From NCBI RefSeq assembly GCF_013375535.1, contig NZ_JABXJG010000001.1, forward strand, positions 310,001 to 374,000: a DNA stretch of 64,000 nucleotides, in the 5' to 3' direction. The notes under the pieces are model-generated. The model was given only the letters and a program-made list of their open reading frames with translations. It was not told the DNA's origin and did no database searches. Positions 1 to 12,196 of this stretch are shown in pieces. Within the stretch, counting starts at the first letter, position 1; every line of letters begins with the position of its first letter. The position numbers and the translations under genes are program-made. This stretch comes from Sphingobium sp. 15-1. GTDB lineage: Bacteria > Pseudomonadota > Alphaproteobacteria > Sphingomonadales > Sphingomonadaceae.

Positions 1-1
1 G

Positions 2-1729
<1,728 letters not shown>

Positions 1730-1772
1730 GGTGCGCAGGCCAACAGTCGGCCAATTGCAGACGTTAGCCCTT

Positions 1773-1864
1773 CGTCACCCCGGGCTTGACCCGGGGTCCC
1801 GCTGCCTTGAGCTAGGCGCGGACGAGAGAAGAAAGCGGGACCCCGGATCAAGTCCGGGGTGACG
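1773..1864. repeat. Palindromic element, family C copy 1
   Basis: About 31-bp inverted arms (left begins CGTCACCCCGGGCTTGACCC, right ends GTCCGGGGTGACG) differ at about two positions and enclose a roughly 30-nt spacer. Each arm is itself a hairpin: ACCCCGGG pairs with CCCGGGGT across a 5-nt loop. It sits between the convergent 3' ends of ligA and the GST gene, where it could also act as a bidirectional terminator. Related copies lie at 25676-25704 and 43112-43146. Confidence 0.85.
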
Positions 1865-1941
1865 AGGGAGCGAATGGCAGGAAACAACCCCAAAACACAA
1901 CTTCAAAATCTCTCAATCATACCAGCCCGTGGACAGCCCTC

Positions 1942-2808
1942 TCAACCCGCCCCCTCCAGCTTATCCTGCGTCCGCGTGGCAAAATCCCCCGCATCATGCC
2001 GCTCGTGCAACTGCTCCTCCAGCGGCCCGTTCGCCTTGTTGACCATCCGCCCCCGCTTCACCGCGGGCCGCGCATCGATCTGCTCCGCCCAGCGCAGCAC
2101 ATTCCTATAGCTTTGCACATCGAGAAACTCCGCCGCATCATAGGCGCGGCCCAGCGCCACCCCGCCATACCAGGGCCAGATCGCCATATCCGCGATCGTA
2201 TATTCATCCCCCGCAATATATTCATGCTCGGCCAGTTGCCGGTCCAGCACGTCCAACTGCCGCTTCGCCTCCATCGCATAGCGGTTGATCGCATATTCGA
2301 ACTTCTCCGGCGCATAGGCGTAGAAATGCCCGAAACCCCCGCCCAGCAACGGCGCGCTGCCCATCTGCCAGAACAGCCAGTTGAGCGTCTCCGTCCGCTT
2401 GGCCGGATCGGCCGGCAGGAAAGCGCCGAATTTCTCCGCCAGATAGACCAGGATCGACCCCGACTCGAACACCCGCCGGGGCGGCGAGACGCCATGGTCC
2501 ATCAGCGCCGGGATCTTGCTGTTCGGATTGACCGAAACGAAGCCGCTGCCGAACTGGTCGCCGTCTCCGATGCGGATCAGCCAGGCATTATATTCCGCAT
2601 CCTTGCCCGCCTCCAGCAACTCTTCCAGCAGGATCGTCACCTTCTGCCCATTGGGCGTGGCGAGCGAATAAAGCTGCAGCGGATGCTTGCCGACCGGCAA
2701 TGGCTTGTCATGGGTCGGCCCCGCGATCGGCCGGTTGATATTGGCGAAGGCGCCGCCATTCTCCTTGTCCCAGGTCCAGACGCGCGGCGGGATATAGTCT
2801 TGGCTCAT
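1942..2808 (-). CDS. Glutathione S-transferase, YghU/Ure2p-like disulfide-bond oxidoreductase
   Basis: Probable cytosolic glutathione-dependent disulfide reductase. The chosen start (ATG at 2808, MSQDYIPPRVW) gives 288 residues, matching the usual length of YghU proteins. The open frame extends further upstream to 3201, but that extension has no family resemblance and is low complexity. An N-terminal thioredoxin-fold domain (about residues 45-135) contains LYSLATPNGQKVTILLEEL and the SKIPALMD stretch with a cis-Pro, followed by ESGSILVYLAEKFG. The C-terminal helical GST domain includes the N-capping/hydrophobic-staple region YTIADMAIWPWYGG. The gene is convergent with ligA. It belongs to the YghU branch because of the long N-terminal extension before the thioredoxin fold. 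The physiological substrate is not deducible. Confidence 0.88.
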   Translation of the reverse strand: MSQDYIPPRVWTWDKENGGAFANINRPIAGPTHDKPLPVGKHPLQLYSLATPNGQKVTILLEELLEAGKDAEYNAWLIRIGDGDQFGSGFVSVNPNSKIPALMDHGVSPPRRVFESGSILVYLAEKFGAFLPADPAKRTETLNWLFWQMGSAPLLGGGFGHFYAYAPEKFEYAINRYAMEAKRQLDVLDRQLAEHEYIAGDEYTIADMAIWPWYGGVALGRAYDAAEFLDVQSYRNVLRWAEQIDARPAVKRGRMVNKANGPLEEQLHERHDAGDFATRTQDKLEGAG

Positions 2809-3081
2809 GCAGGCTTGCTCCGCTGATGGATCATGTCGCCTGCAGGTAGGAAGCTGCGCAGGGGACCGCAACCACCGTCCGCGTCCTATTCGTCTTGGGA
2901 CGGATCGACATTCAGTTCTGGTGCGCTGCAAATGACGATTTTCCGAGCTTCCGGCGCTCATTTGCATTTGAGACGCTGCGCCGAAACCAATCTCGTGCCT
3001 CGGTTCAAGGATCGCAGAAAACCACCATTTTTCAGCTAAGCCATCTCCTGAATGTCGACCCGTCCCAATCATCAACGCATG

Positions 3082-3116
3082 AAAAAAAGGGCGACCCAAG
3101 GGAGGCCGCCCCTTTT
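3082..3116 (-). terminator. Rho-independent terminator of the TonB receptor gene
   Basis: On the minus strand, just after the stop codon at 3141, an imperfect GC-rich hairpin (GGGCGACC pairing with GGCCGCCC, one mismatch) is followed by a run of U (AAAAAAA on the plus strand at 3082-3088). The plus strand also has TTTT after the stem, so it could work both ways. The remaining stretch between 2809 and 3081 shows no gene. Confidence 0.7.
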
Positions 3117-3140
3117 CCCTTCCTTTCCCCTGGTCGAGGA

Positions 3141-6131
3141 TCAGAACTTGAAGTTCGCCCCGACGCGGTAAGTCCGGCCGATCAGGCCCGGCAAGTGCCA
3201 AGAGGCCAGATAGTTAGGCTGCGTCGTATAGAGCGTGTTCGCATAGAGCGGCGCCCCGGCATTGGTGAAGTTGCCGATGAAGCCGAAGAAGCTGAAATTC
3301 TCGTTCACCTCCACCGTCGCGTTCAGATCGGCGTAGACGAAGGTCTTGATCTTGCAGAAGGCGGGTCCGCCGCCATAGAGCGTGGCCGCGCACGAGGTGT
3401 CCAGGTTGCCCTGATCGGTCGCGACGCCCTTCATGCTGCCGACATAATAGGTCGTCGCGGTCAGCGAGACCTTACCGACGGTCAGCGTGTTCTGCCAGTT
3501 GCCGCGCCACTTCGGCGTGCCGCCGCCCGACGAGAGATCGGCGGGGCCGACCGTGCCGGCGAAGCGTTGAACCTCGCCGCTGGCGAGGTGGCGATTGAAC
3601 TTCAGCGTCGCCTGCAAATCCAGACGGCTCTGGAACCGGACATTGTCGTTGATGTCGAAATCGGCATTGGCGCCGAACTGCAGACCCGTGGTGACGTCGA
3701 AGTTCGAGTTCACATAAGGCGCGTTGACCACCAACAGACGCGGCAGCGCGTTGAGCGCGAAGGGATCGGCGCCGTCGATGACGTTGCACGAATAGCCCGC
3801 ACCGACAGCGGCCACGGCGGCGCACCCAGCCGCCGAAGCCGCCGCCGCCGAGGCGAAGCTCTGGTTTGCGACCGAATAATAGGCATCGATTGCCCTACCC
3901 GCCAACGGCCCGGCCGTGATCAGTCCCTTCTTCTTCACGTGGAAATAATCGACGGTGAAGCTGATCCTTTTGGTCGGCTGGAACACAGCGCCCAGCGTGA
4001 AGCTGGTCGAGGTTTCCGGCTGGATGTCGGGATTGCCCACGAAGCCGCGACCGACCGAGTAGGTGGTGGTGTAGGTCGCATTATTGGGGTGCGCGGCGCG
4101 GAAGGCCGCGTCCGGCGTGTAGCCGACGAAGCCCGAGAAGGAGCTGCGCGGATCGATCTCGGCGAAGGTCGGGGCGCGGAAGCCCTCCGAATAGGTGCCG
4201 CGTAGCGCGATCTGCTTGATCGGGGTGAACTTCGCGCCGAACTTGGGCGAAAAGTGGCTGAAGCCTTCCGAATAATGGTCGTAGCGGCCCGATGCGTTGA
4301 CTTCGAGGGAGTCGAGGATCGGGGCGTCGATTTCGAAATAGCCGGCCCAGACATCACGATTGCCATAGGCCTGTGCGGTCGAAAGGCCCGGAACGTCGAG
4401 GTTCGGGTTGGCGCTCCGGTTGGTCAGCTTCTCCTTGCGATACTGCCCGCCCACCGCGACCTGGAGGTCGCCGCCAGGCAGGGTAAACAGGCTGCGGCTG
4501 AGCGACGCATCGACGGTGAACTCGCTCGAGTTCGAGAGCGAGGTGATCGGCGGCAGCACGGAATCACGGACGGCCTGCGAATTCAGACTCGGATTGACGA
4601 AGTTGTAGGATCCGGTGTTGATCGCCTGCTTGAGGCCGTTGAGATTGGCCCAGCCCGTCTGGACGAGCTTCAGGTCGTCGCGCGAATAGCCCGCTTCCAG
4701 ATTCCACTTCCAGCTGTCTCCGAACGTACCGTTGAGGCCGCTGGTGATGCGATACAGCTCGTTGGTGCGGACCGAACCCGACTTCACGTCCCCGAACAGA
4801 TAGTAGATGCGCGCCGCGCCGGCTGCGGGGTTATTGGCGAAAGCAGCGGCATAGGGATTGTTCGGGTTCAGCGTGCGGCCCGGCGTTGCCGGATCGGCGC
4901 AGTTGACGCCCGATGGGCAGATCCACACGGGCAGCACGATGCCGGGGTTCGACGTCGAGGTCGACGGCGATCCGCCGAATGCCTGATTCTGCCGGATGCC
5001 GCGCGGCAACAGGGTAATGTCGACCTTGTTGTGCGAATAGCTGCCCGCGACATAGCCCTCGATATCGTCGCTCAGGCGGAAGCTGAGGCGGGCGACGCCG
5101 GCATAGCGTTCCTGCTTCGGCAGGATCTGGACATATTCGCGGGTAAGGTCATGCGCGCAGGCCGTGCCTATGCGCGACGTCGTATTCTCCGAAAAGGTGC
5201 CGTAGGGACAGTTGGCGAGCGGCGTCAGCGAAGTGAAGATCGCCGGCGACGTGGCGTTGGCGACGCTGCCTGCCAGCGGATTGTTGAGGTCGGTCTGGGT
5301 GACGCGCGTGACGACGGCGTTGGTCGTCGGGGTGGTCAGCGTGTCGTCGGCGCGGTTGTTGTCTCTGCCGCCGATGGAGGTCAGGTCCAGCGTATTGAAC
5401 GGGAAGCCGCGCGAATTGGCCGTGACCTTGCCGCCCTTTTCATATTCGCCGCCGATATAGACGTTCCAACCCTGGCTGTCATAGTCGCCATAGCCGGCCA
5501 GCAGGCGCAGGCGGTATTTCTGGCCGTCGCCCTCTTGCGTGATGCCGGACTCGGCGCCGCCTTCAAGTCCCGTGAACTGCTTGCGCGTGATGATGTTCAC
5601 CACGCCGCCGATCGCGTCGGCGCCGTAGGTCGACGATGCGCCGTCCTTCAGCACCTCGACCCGCTCGACATTGACCTGCGGGATGCTGGAGAGGTCGGCA
5701 TAGCTATTGTGGCCGTCATCGCTGAGCGGGAAGTTCGCGGACCGCAGGCCGTCGACCAGCACGAGCGTCGAGGAAACGCCCAGATTGCGCAGCGAAACGG
5801 CGGAGCCGCCGGCCGAGAAGCCGCTGGTGAAGCCGATGCCGATCGAGCCCGCGCCATCGGCCGACGCCTGGCGGATCGCGTCGGCCATGTTGGTGACGCC
5901 CGCGCGCGTCAGCGTTTCGGCCGTGATCACGCTAACCGGTGAGGGCGTTTCCGCATTCGCGCGGGTTAGCAGCGACCCGGTGACGACGATGGTTGCACCC
6001 TCATCGGGCGCGGCGGAGTTTTGCGGCGGCGTTTGCGCAAGGGCAGGAGCCGCGGCGCTCAGGCTGGCTAGAGCAAATACGGAAAGGGCCGCGCCATCAC
6101 GCAGCCGGGCGAATGTCTTCATCATAGACAT
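3141..6131 (-). CDS. TonB-dependent outer-membrane receptor
   Basis: Energy-coupled outer-membrane transporter; the substrate is not predictable from sequence. The start at 6131 (MSMMKTFARLRDGA) is preceded by a GGGGA Shine-Dalgarno sequence and opens with a signal peptide ending PALAQ. The frame extends 72 codons further up, but that part crosses the presumed promoter and has no signal peptide at its front. About 996 residues. The plug domain covers about residues 45-165, with IVVTGSLLTR as a TonB-box-like region and VERVEVLKDGASSTYGADAI as a typical plug motif. A long beta-barrel follows and ends in aromatic F (YRVGANFKF), as needed for Bam-dependent assembly. It is a single gene with its own terminator, divergent from groES. 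The length and NPNNPYAAAF-type loops resemble large sphingomonad receptors for plant- or carbohydrate-derived compounds; this is inference. Confidence 0.93.
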   Translation of the reverse strand: MSMMKTFARLRDGAALSVFALASLSAAAPALAQTPPQNSAAPDEGATIVVTGSLLTRANAETPSPVSVITAETLTRAGVTNMADAIRQASADGAGSIGIGFTSGFSAGGSAVSLRNLGVSSTLVLVDGLRSANFPLSDDGHNSYADLSSIPQVNVERVEVLKDGASSTYGADAIGGVVNIITRKQFTGLEGGAESGITQEGDGQKYRLRLLAGYGDYDSQGWNVYIGGEYEKGGKVTANSRGFPFNTLDLTSIGGRDNNRADDTLTTPTTNAVVTRVTQTDLNNPLAGSVANATSPAIFTSLTPLANCPYGTFSENTTSRIGTACAHDLTREYVQILPKQERYAGVARLSFRLSDDIEGYVAGSYSHNKVDITLLPRGIRQNQAFGGSPSTSTSNPGIVLPVWICPSGVNCADPATPGRTLNPNNPYAAAFANNPAAGAARIYYLFGDVKSGSVRTNELYRITSGLNGTFGDSWKWNLEAGYSRDDLKLVQTGWANLNGLKQAINTGSYNFVNPSLNSQAVRDSVLPPITSLSNSSEFTVDASLSRSLFTLPGGDLQVAVGGQYRKEKLTNRSANPNLDVPGLSTAQAYGNRDVWAGYFEIDAPILDSLEVNASGRYDHYSEGFSHFSPKFGAKFTPIKQIALRGTYSEGFRAPTFAEIDPRSSFSGFVGYTPDAAFRAAHPNNATYTTTYSVGRGFVGNPDIQPETSTSFTLGAVFQPTKRISFTVDYFHVKKKGLITAGPLAGRAIDAYYSVANQSFASAAAASAAGCAAVAAVGAGYSCNVIDGADPFALNALPRLLVVNAPYVNSNFDVTTGLQFGANADFDINDNVRFQSRLDLQATLKFNRHLASGEVQRFAGTVGPADLSSGGGTPKWRGNWQNTLTVGKVSLTATTYYVGSMKGVATDQGNLDTSCAATLYGGGPAFCKIKTFVYADLNATVEVNENFSFFGFIGNFTNAGAPLYANTLYTTQPNYLASWHLPGLIGRTYRVGANFKF

Positions 6132-6429
6132 CAGAATATCCCCTTTGTGGCGCGTGCCGCGGTCTGGGAATGCCGTGACATCGCGCTGACTTTTGCCGAT
6201 GTCCCGGTGTTCGGGGGCGCCGGCGAAGGAATCTTGCTGTTCTGTTTTATATTCGTAAAGCAATATTCCGGCGCCATCCTCCTGACTTTGTCGCATTTTT
6301 TGCACGTAGAGGCATTTTGGCAACAGTTTGGTCATCTCCACCCGCACGGAAATCTGTTAGCGGTGCCGTCGCAGACTCCGGCGCGCCGAATTCCGGAACG
6401 GCCTAGTCAAAAAAATTGCGGGGAGGCTC

Positions 6430-6457
6430 TTGATCGCCGGGTTTCCCCGTCCATATG
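6430..6457 (+). promoter_or_regulatory. Candidate groES promoter
   Basis: TTGATC (6430-6435) and CATATG (6452-6457) are separated by 16 bp and lie directly upstream of the CIRCE operator, the expected arrangement for an HrcA-repressed sigma-70 promoter. CTTG at the start also suits a heat-shock sigma (RpoH) -35, but the -10 does not clearly fit. No transcription start is known from the sequence. The rest of the 6132-6587 interval must hold the divergent promoter of the TonB receptor gene; no further motif is convincing there. Confidence 0.4.
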
Positions 6458-6465
6458 AAACGGCG

Positions 6466-6492
6466 CTGGCACTCCTTGATCGGGAGTGCTAA
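6466..6492 (+). promoter_or_regulatory. CIRCE operator (HrcA-binding site)
   Basis: CTGGCACTC - 9 nt - GAGTGCTAA matches the CIRCE consensus TTAGCACTC-N9-GAGTGCTAA with a perfect right half and two changes in the left half. It is located about 95 bp upstream of groES, the standard place for HrcA control of chaperonin operons. hrcA itself is not in this window. Confidence 0.88.
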
Positions 6493-6587
6493 CAGGCACG
6501 GGTTCATCGGGAGAAGGAGCCGGAGTCGCCGTCCATGGCGGTTCCACCTGATCCCATTCAACGTCGTAAGAGGGAAAGGCACACAAC

Positions 6588-6875
6588 ATGGCATTTCGTC
6601 CGTTGCATGACCGCGTTCTCGTCCGCCGCGTCGAGGCGGAAGAGAAGACTGCCGGCGGCATCATCATCCCCGACACCGCCAAGGAAAAGCCGCAGGAAGG
6701 CGAGATCGTCGCCGTCGGCACCGGCATCAAGGCCGAAGACGGCAAGGTGACCCCGCTGGACGTGAAGGCGGGCGACCGCGTTCTGTTCGGCAAGTGGTCG
6801 GGCACCGAGGTCAAGGTCGATGGCGAAGACCTGCTGATCATGAAGGAATCGGACATTCTGGGCGTCGTCGCGTAA
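6588..6875 (+). CDS. groES: Co-chaperonin GroES
   Basis: Heptameric lid of the GroEL folding chamber in the cytosol. 95 residues, normal for the family. It begins [14 protein letters not shown] and includes the mobile-loop region [18 protein letters not shown] (about residues 17-34) and the C-terminal [14 protein letters not shown]. It is first in a two-gene operon: groEL follows after about 100 bp. The AAAGG stretch before ATG is a modest ribosome-binding site. Control is probably by HrcA via the CIRCE element at 6466-6492. Confidence 0.98.
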   Translation: MAFRPLHDRVLVRRVEAEEKTAGGIIIPDTAKEKPQEGEIVAVGTGIKAEDGKVTPLDVKAGDRVLFGKWSGTEVKVDGEDLLIMKESDILGVVA

Positions 6876-6936
6876 AGCTGCGAACCGGAAGGCCATTCCT
6901 ATTTTCCGCGATTTTCCGACACCAGCAACGGTGTGA

Positions 6937-8622
<1,686 letters not shown>

Positions 8623-8646
8623 GTCCTGCCCTCAAGCGAAACAGGA

Positions 8647-8677
8647 AGGGCCGGCGGAGCAATCCGCCGGCCTTTTC
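8647..8677 (+). terminator. Rho-independent terminator of groESL
   Basis: GGGCCGGCGGA pairs with TCCGCCGGCC across a GCAA tetraloop and is followed by TTTTCT, 25 bp after the groEL stop. A textbook intrinsic terminator. Confidence 0.9.
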
Positions 8678-8721
8678 TATGCGGGTAGAGAGCGGAGTTT
8701 GATGTTCGCCCCAGGGTAAAC

Positions 8722-8808
8722 CGTGCTTCCTGCGAAGGCAGGAGCCCAGTTCTTACGGTGCGATGGTCCACAGACGGCAGACTGGGCTCCTGCCTTCGCA
8801 GGAGCACG
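8722..8808. repeat. Palindromic element, family A copy 1
   Basis: Left arm CGTGCTTCCTGCGAAGGCAG continuing into GAGCCCAGT, and right arm ACTGGGCTCCTGCC continuing to GGAGCACG, surround a spacer containing ACGGTGCGATGGTCCAC. The same spacer core recurs in copies at 17435-17521 and, inverted, 44295-44381. It lies alone in the 440-bp gene-free stretch between groEL and the next gene (8623-9062); apart from the terminator and this element nothing else is recognisable there. Confidence 0.85.
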
Positions 8809-9062
8809 CTCCGCCTAATGGCTAAAATTGGCCGGAAATCGCCGTGAAAGTGATGTCGCTTTTTTGCTGTCCTACAGACATCCCGAAGGCTAGCGATCAT
8901 CCCGCTGTTTGAACCGTAGACAAGCTATAGGCAAAGCGTTGGGGAAACAGCTCCCTGCCGCATCCCCATGGTGTCGCTCAAATCCACAGCAGGGACAGCA
9001 ACAGAGTATCGCCTGAATTCCGAAGCGCCTCGCCAAATCTCCTTGGCCACACCGCCAGCCGT

Positions 9063-11735
9063 TTACTGCCGCAGCCTTTCGATCGCCTGGGCGAGCGCGA
9101 CATAGAGCTTGCCCATATCCGACGACAGGATCGCGACGCCCAGGGCGTTGCCGTCGCGGGCCGACAGGATGATCCGCAGCATCGATTCGAAATCATGGAT
9201 ATAGCGGTTCACATGCTCCTGAAATTCAGGATCATTGTCGTAATGCAACGCGATTTCACGGGATTCCCCTGCATCCAGCAGCTTCACCGCCCGACGCGTG
9301 AAGACGCCGCGGTCCCCCTTCAGATAGGCTGACCATGCCGAATCCGTGACGTCGTTGGACAGGATCTTGGACACGTCAATTGCCGTGCTGTTCAGCGATT
9401 CGATGATCAACGCGGAGCGGCGCGCAAAATGGTCGCGGTCGCGATCTTCGGCGGCGCGTTCGGCCTCCTCGATCCGCGCCTCGACGCTGGCGCTGGTGTC
9501 CGCGATGGTCAGAAGCTGGCGGGTCAGGCGGTCGGATGCCTGGTGGGCAGCCTTCACCGCCTCCTCGGCCACCTGCGCGACCATCTCGATCTGCGCCGTG
9601 ACCTTTTCCCCGATGGCGCGCTGCATCGCCTCTTCACTGGCGTCGGCCAGCGATTGGGCCGCCTCGGGAATGGCGCGGCTCAGCGCCTGGCGGGCGCGTT
9701 CGGCGGCCTGATCCGCAGTGTCCTTGACCCGGAGCAGGGCAGTGACGAGCAATGGCCCGGCCCCTTCGGTGATGCGGGTGGCGTCCTGATGCGCATTGTT
9801 GAGCGCGGTGCGCAGCTTTTCCACCAGTTCGCGATTGGCGTCGACGCCGCTCTGCGTGCTTTCCAGCCATTCGGTCAGGCGACGGCCCTGGCCGCGCAGC
9901 AATTCCTCGGCTTCCTGGGTGCGGCCCAGCAGCGCCTCGGATATGGCCTCCAGCCGCTCCATCTCGGGCGCGGCGCTGTCGAGCAGGGTACGGCTCGTCT
10001 CGATCCGCCCATTGAAGCGCTGGAGCGCCGCAGGGAAGGTCTCGTCGAGCTCGCGCACGCTGGAATCGAGCGCCAGCATCAGCGTTTCAGCGCTACCGAT
10101 CAGCTTTTCGGCGGTCAGGCCCCCGGCGCCGAGCGCCGCGTCGATGCGCTGCGTTTCGACCGTCAGGCGGGAAAGCGCCTCGGTCAGCCGCTCATTGCGG
10201 GCCAGCGCGGACTGCTCCATCGCGGCGAAGCGGGATTGCGCGGAATCGACCGCGTCATCCAGGCTGCTCTGCAGGCCGAAGACCAGCGCCCGCTGCCCCT
10301 CAACCAGATCGTTGATCTGGTGCAGGCGGCTTTCGATCTCGCCCACATGATCCGCGAGATTGGTGACGGTTTCGTCGCCAATGGCCGCGATGCTGTTGCG
10401 AGAGCGGGCGATCAGCGCCTCCAGCGCCTCGGTCTGGCGGGCGACGCCATCGTCCGTCAGCCTGATGCCTTCACGCATCTGCACAATCGCCGCTTCGACC
10501 CGCTGGCGCAGCTCGGCCTCGACGGCTTCGCCATCGCGGGACAGGGTAGAGAGCGCCGACTGGCTGGTCGCCGCGATCCCAGCCTGCGCGCTCTCGATCA
10601 GCGATTTGAGCGACAGGGCCTGCGCCGTCAGATTGGCGTCGACCGCCGCCATGGTTTCCTGCGCGCGGCCATGGGTGGTTTCCAGGCGATGCAGCACATC
10701 GATTTCGACGCGGTTCAGTTCCTGCGTCAGAAGGGCGATGACGGACTGGGTGGTCTCCGCAATATCCGTCTTGGTGCGATCGGTCAGGCCGCTCAGCACG
10801 ACGGATTTCTGCTCGATGTCGAGCCAGCTTTCCTCCATCGCCTTGCGCGCGCTTTGCGTCGTCGCTTCGATCCGGCCCGACGCGACGTCGGCCAGGCCCG
10901 TCACTTCCTGCGTGGCGGAGCGGGTGGCTTCCTGTAGATGGGTGAGTTGGCCCGAAAGGCTCTTGGTTGCGGAAAGCGTGCGGGCGCGGGCGTCGTCCGA
11001 CAGTTCGCCCAGCGCGTGCAGCCGCGCCTCCAGCATGTCGATACGCTCCGACAGCGCATGGCCATTGTCCATGATCTGCGCCGACATGCGGGTTGCGCGG
11101 TCCTCCAGCTCGGGGATGGAGGCGATCAGCGTTTCCATCCGCTGGACCAGGGCAAGGCCGGCGCGTTCGGCGGCTTCGGCGCGTTCGGCGGTGCTGTTGG
11201 CGCGGCCCGCGATCAGTTCGGCCGATGCCTCCATATTGCTGCTGGCGGCGGCGCCATAGCTGTCGAGCAGCTCTGCCTGATCCTGCATGGTCTGGCGCGC
11301 CGTCTCCAACTGCCCTGCGATTCGGCCAAGGCGCAGCTCCAACAGTTCCGCCTCGGTCCTGAGCGCCCGGGCGGTATCGAGATAGCGGCGCGCTTCGCTG
11401 CGGCTGTTCCGCAGCAGCAGCAGATAGCAGACGCCGAGCAGGATCAGCGGCACCAGGACCGTCGCGACCAGGCCCGGCCAAGCCGCCGGCCCCGCGCGCC
11501 ATTGCCCGGACGATAGCGTCGCCCAGCCGGCAAAGCCGATCCAGGCAATGGCCCCGGCGAGCAGCGCGCCCTGGACGCCGCGCGCCCCGCGCTCCGCATG
11601 TTCCGCGGGGACGCCTTCGTCCTCCAGATCCAGAACGGCCTGTTTCAAAAGCAAGGCGTCGTCTGCCTGCGCCGTGTCATCGGTCGCTGCGTCCTTGTCC
11701 CGCCAAAATTCGACGATTGTGCTGCCCCCATTCAT
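9063..11735 (-). CDS. Membrane-anchored long coiled-coil protein, conserved C-terminal domain of unknown function
   Basis: About 890 residues from ATG 11735, which has AGGATAGG upstream; an in-frame ATG at 11765 lacks this. Two hydrophobic segments (about residues 53-72 and 88-108) suggest a hairpin anchor in the inner membrane. Residues about 115-740 are almost entirely Ala/Glu/Arg/Gln-rich helix with heptads, predicted coiled coil, resembling chemoreceptor or apolipoprotein-like rods but without a chemotaxis hairpin motif. The last about 140 residues are non-coiled and distinctive (SLNSTAIDVSKILSN, WSAYLKGDRGVFTRRAV, YIHDFESMLR, SSDMGKLYVALAQAIERLR). From memory, similar C-terminal blocks occur in other alphaproteobacterial coiled-coil proteins of unknown role. 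It diverges from the Hpt-like gene with about 80 bp between starts, so co-regulation is possible. No function is assigned. Confidence 0.85.
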   Translation of the reverse strand: MNGGSTIVEFWRDKDAATDDTAQADDALLLKQAVLDLEDEGVPAEHAERGARGVQGALLAGAIAWIGFAGWATLSSGQWRAGPAAWPGLVATVLVPLILLGVCYLLLLRNSRSEARRYLDTARALRTEAELLELRLGRIAGQLETARQTMQDQAELLDSYGAAASSNMEASAELIAGRANSTAERAEAAERAGLALVQRMETLIASIPELEDRATRMSAQIMDNGHALSERIDMLEARLHALGELSDDARARTLSATKSLSGQLTHLQEATRSATQEVTGLADVASGRIEATTQSARKAMEESWLDIEQKSVVLSGLTDRTKTDIAETTQSVIALLTQELNRVEIDVLHRLETTHGRAQETMAAVDANLTAQALSLKSLIESAQAGIAATSQSALSTLSRDGEAVEAELRQRVEAAIVQMREGIRLTDDGVARQTEALEALIARSRNSIAAIGDETVTNLADHVGEIESRLHQINDLVEGQRALVFGLQSSLDDAVDSAQSRFAAMEQSALARNERLTEALSRLTVETQRIDAALGAGGLTAEKLIGSAETLMLALDSSVRELDETFPAALQRFNGRIETSRTLLDSAAPEMERLEAISEALLGRTQEAEELLRGQGRRLTEWLESTQSGVDANRELVEKLRTALNNAHQDATRITEGAGPLLVTALLRVKDTADQAAERARQALSRAIPEAAQSLADASEEAMQRAIGEKVTAQIEMVAQVAEEAVKAAHQASDRLTRQLLTIADTSASVEARIEEAERAAEDRDRDHFARRSALIIESLNSTAIDVSKILSNDVTDSAWSAYLKGDRGVFTRRAVKLLDAGESREIALHYDNDPEFQEHVNRYIHDFESMLRIILSARDGNALGVAILSSDMGKLYVALAQAIERLRQ

Positions 11736-11815
11736 GACGCCTATCCTAGCAGCTTTTGCGCGCACGAAAATGCCCTGTTACCAAAACTTAACGCAAGCCA
11801 GATAGCGTTGACCCC

Positions 11816-12118
11816 ATGTCCTATGACCCAGGCGCCCTGAATGCGGCTTTGGCCGCCGCTGTCGGTGACGACAGGCCGTTGATCGACGATCTGCGCGTCG
11901 CCTTCATGGAAAGCGCGGAGCGGCATCTCGATCTGCTCGGTCGCGCCCGCTGCGACGCCAATTGGCAGCTTGCCGCATGGCGGTTGAAAGGGCTGGCGGC
12001 CAGTTTCGGCCTTACCAGCCTGATGGCCATGGCGGATGAGGCGGTCGACGCCGCGCCGGGCGATCCGCGCATCCTGCGGCGGTTGCGGGCGGTACTCGAC
12101 GATCTTGCGCAGGGTTGA
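11816..12118 (+). CDS. Hpt-like phosphotransfer domain protein lacking the active histidine
   Basis: 100 residues, nearly all of it one four-helix Hpt-like fold. The diagnostic motif reads AAWRLKGLAASFG (W at about residue 55), whereas phosphotransferring Hpt proteins have AHxLKG. The codon is TGG; changing it to CAT/CAC needs more than one substitution, so a simple base-calling error is unlikely. It probably cannot accept a phosphoryl group and may instead bind a kinase or receiver domain, as some degenerate Hpt proteins do (inference). It lies divergent to the coiled-coil gene and upstream of a group containing a similarly degenerate histidine kinase. No good ribosome-binding site is visible before the ATG. 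Confidence 0.7.
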   Translation: MSYDPGALNAALAAAVGDDRPLIDDLRVAFMESAERHLDLLGRARCDANWQLAAWRLKGLAASFGLTSLMAMADEAVDAAPGDPRILRRLRAVLDDLAQG

Positions 12119-12196
12119 TGCGCGACGCTGCTTGCGTGATCGCGTCCGCCTTGTAACAAGGTGGATCGAACAATAATCGGGTCGGTTTCATCACGC

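Noticed and set aside
2809..3201. N-terminal extension of the YghU-like GST
   Set aside because: The upstream frame has no family resemblance; start at 2808 gives the usual 288 residues.
4254..5942. 562-residue open frame antisense to the first TonB receptor gene
   Set aside because: Shadow frame of high-GC coding sequence with no family resemblance.
6160..6195. Pho box in front of the first TonB receptor gene (two GTCA units 11 bp apart on the minus strand)
   Set aside because: Only two weak units, one of them poor; within chance expectation for the region.
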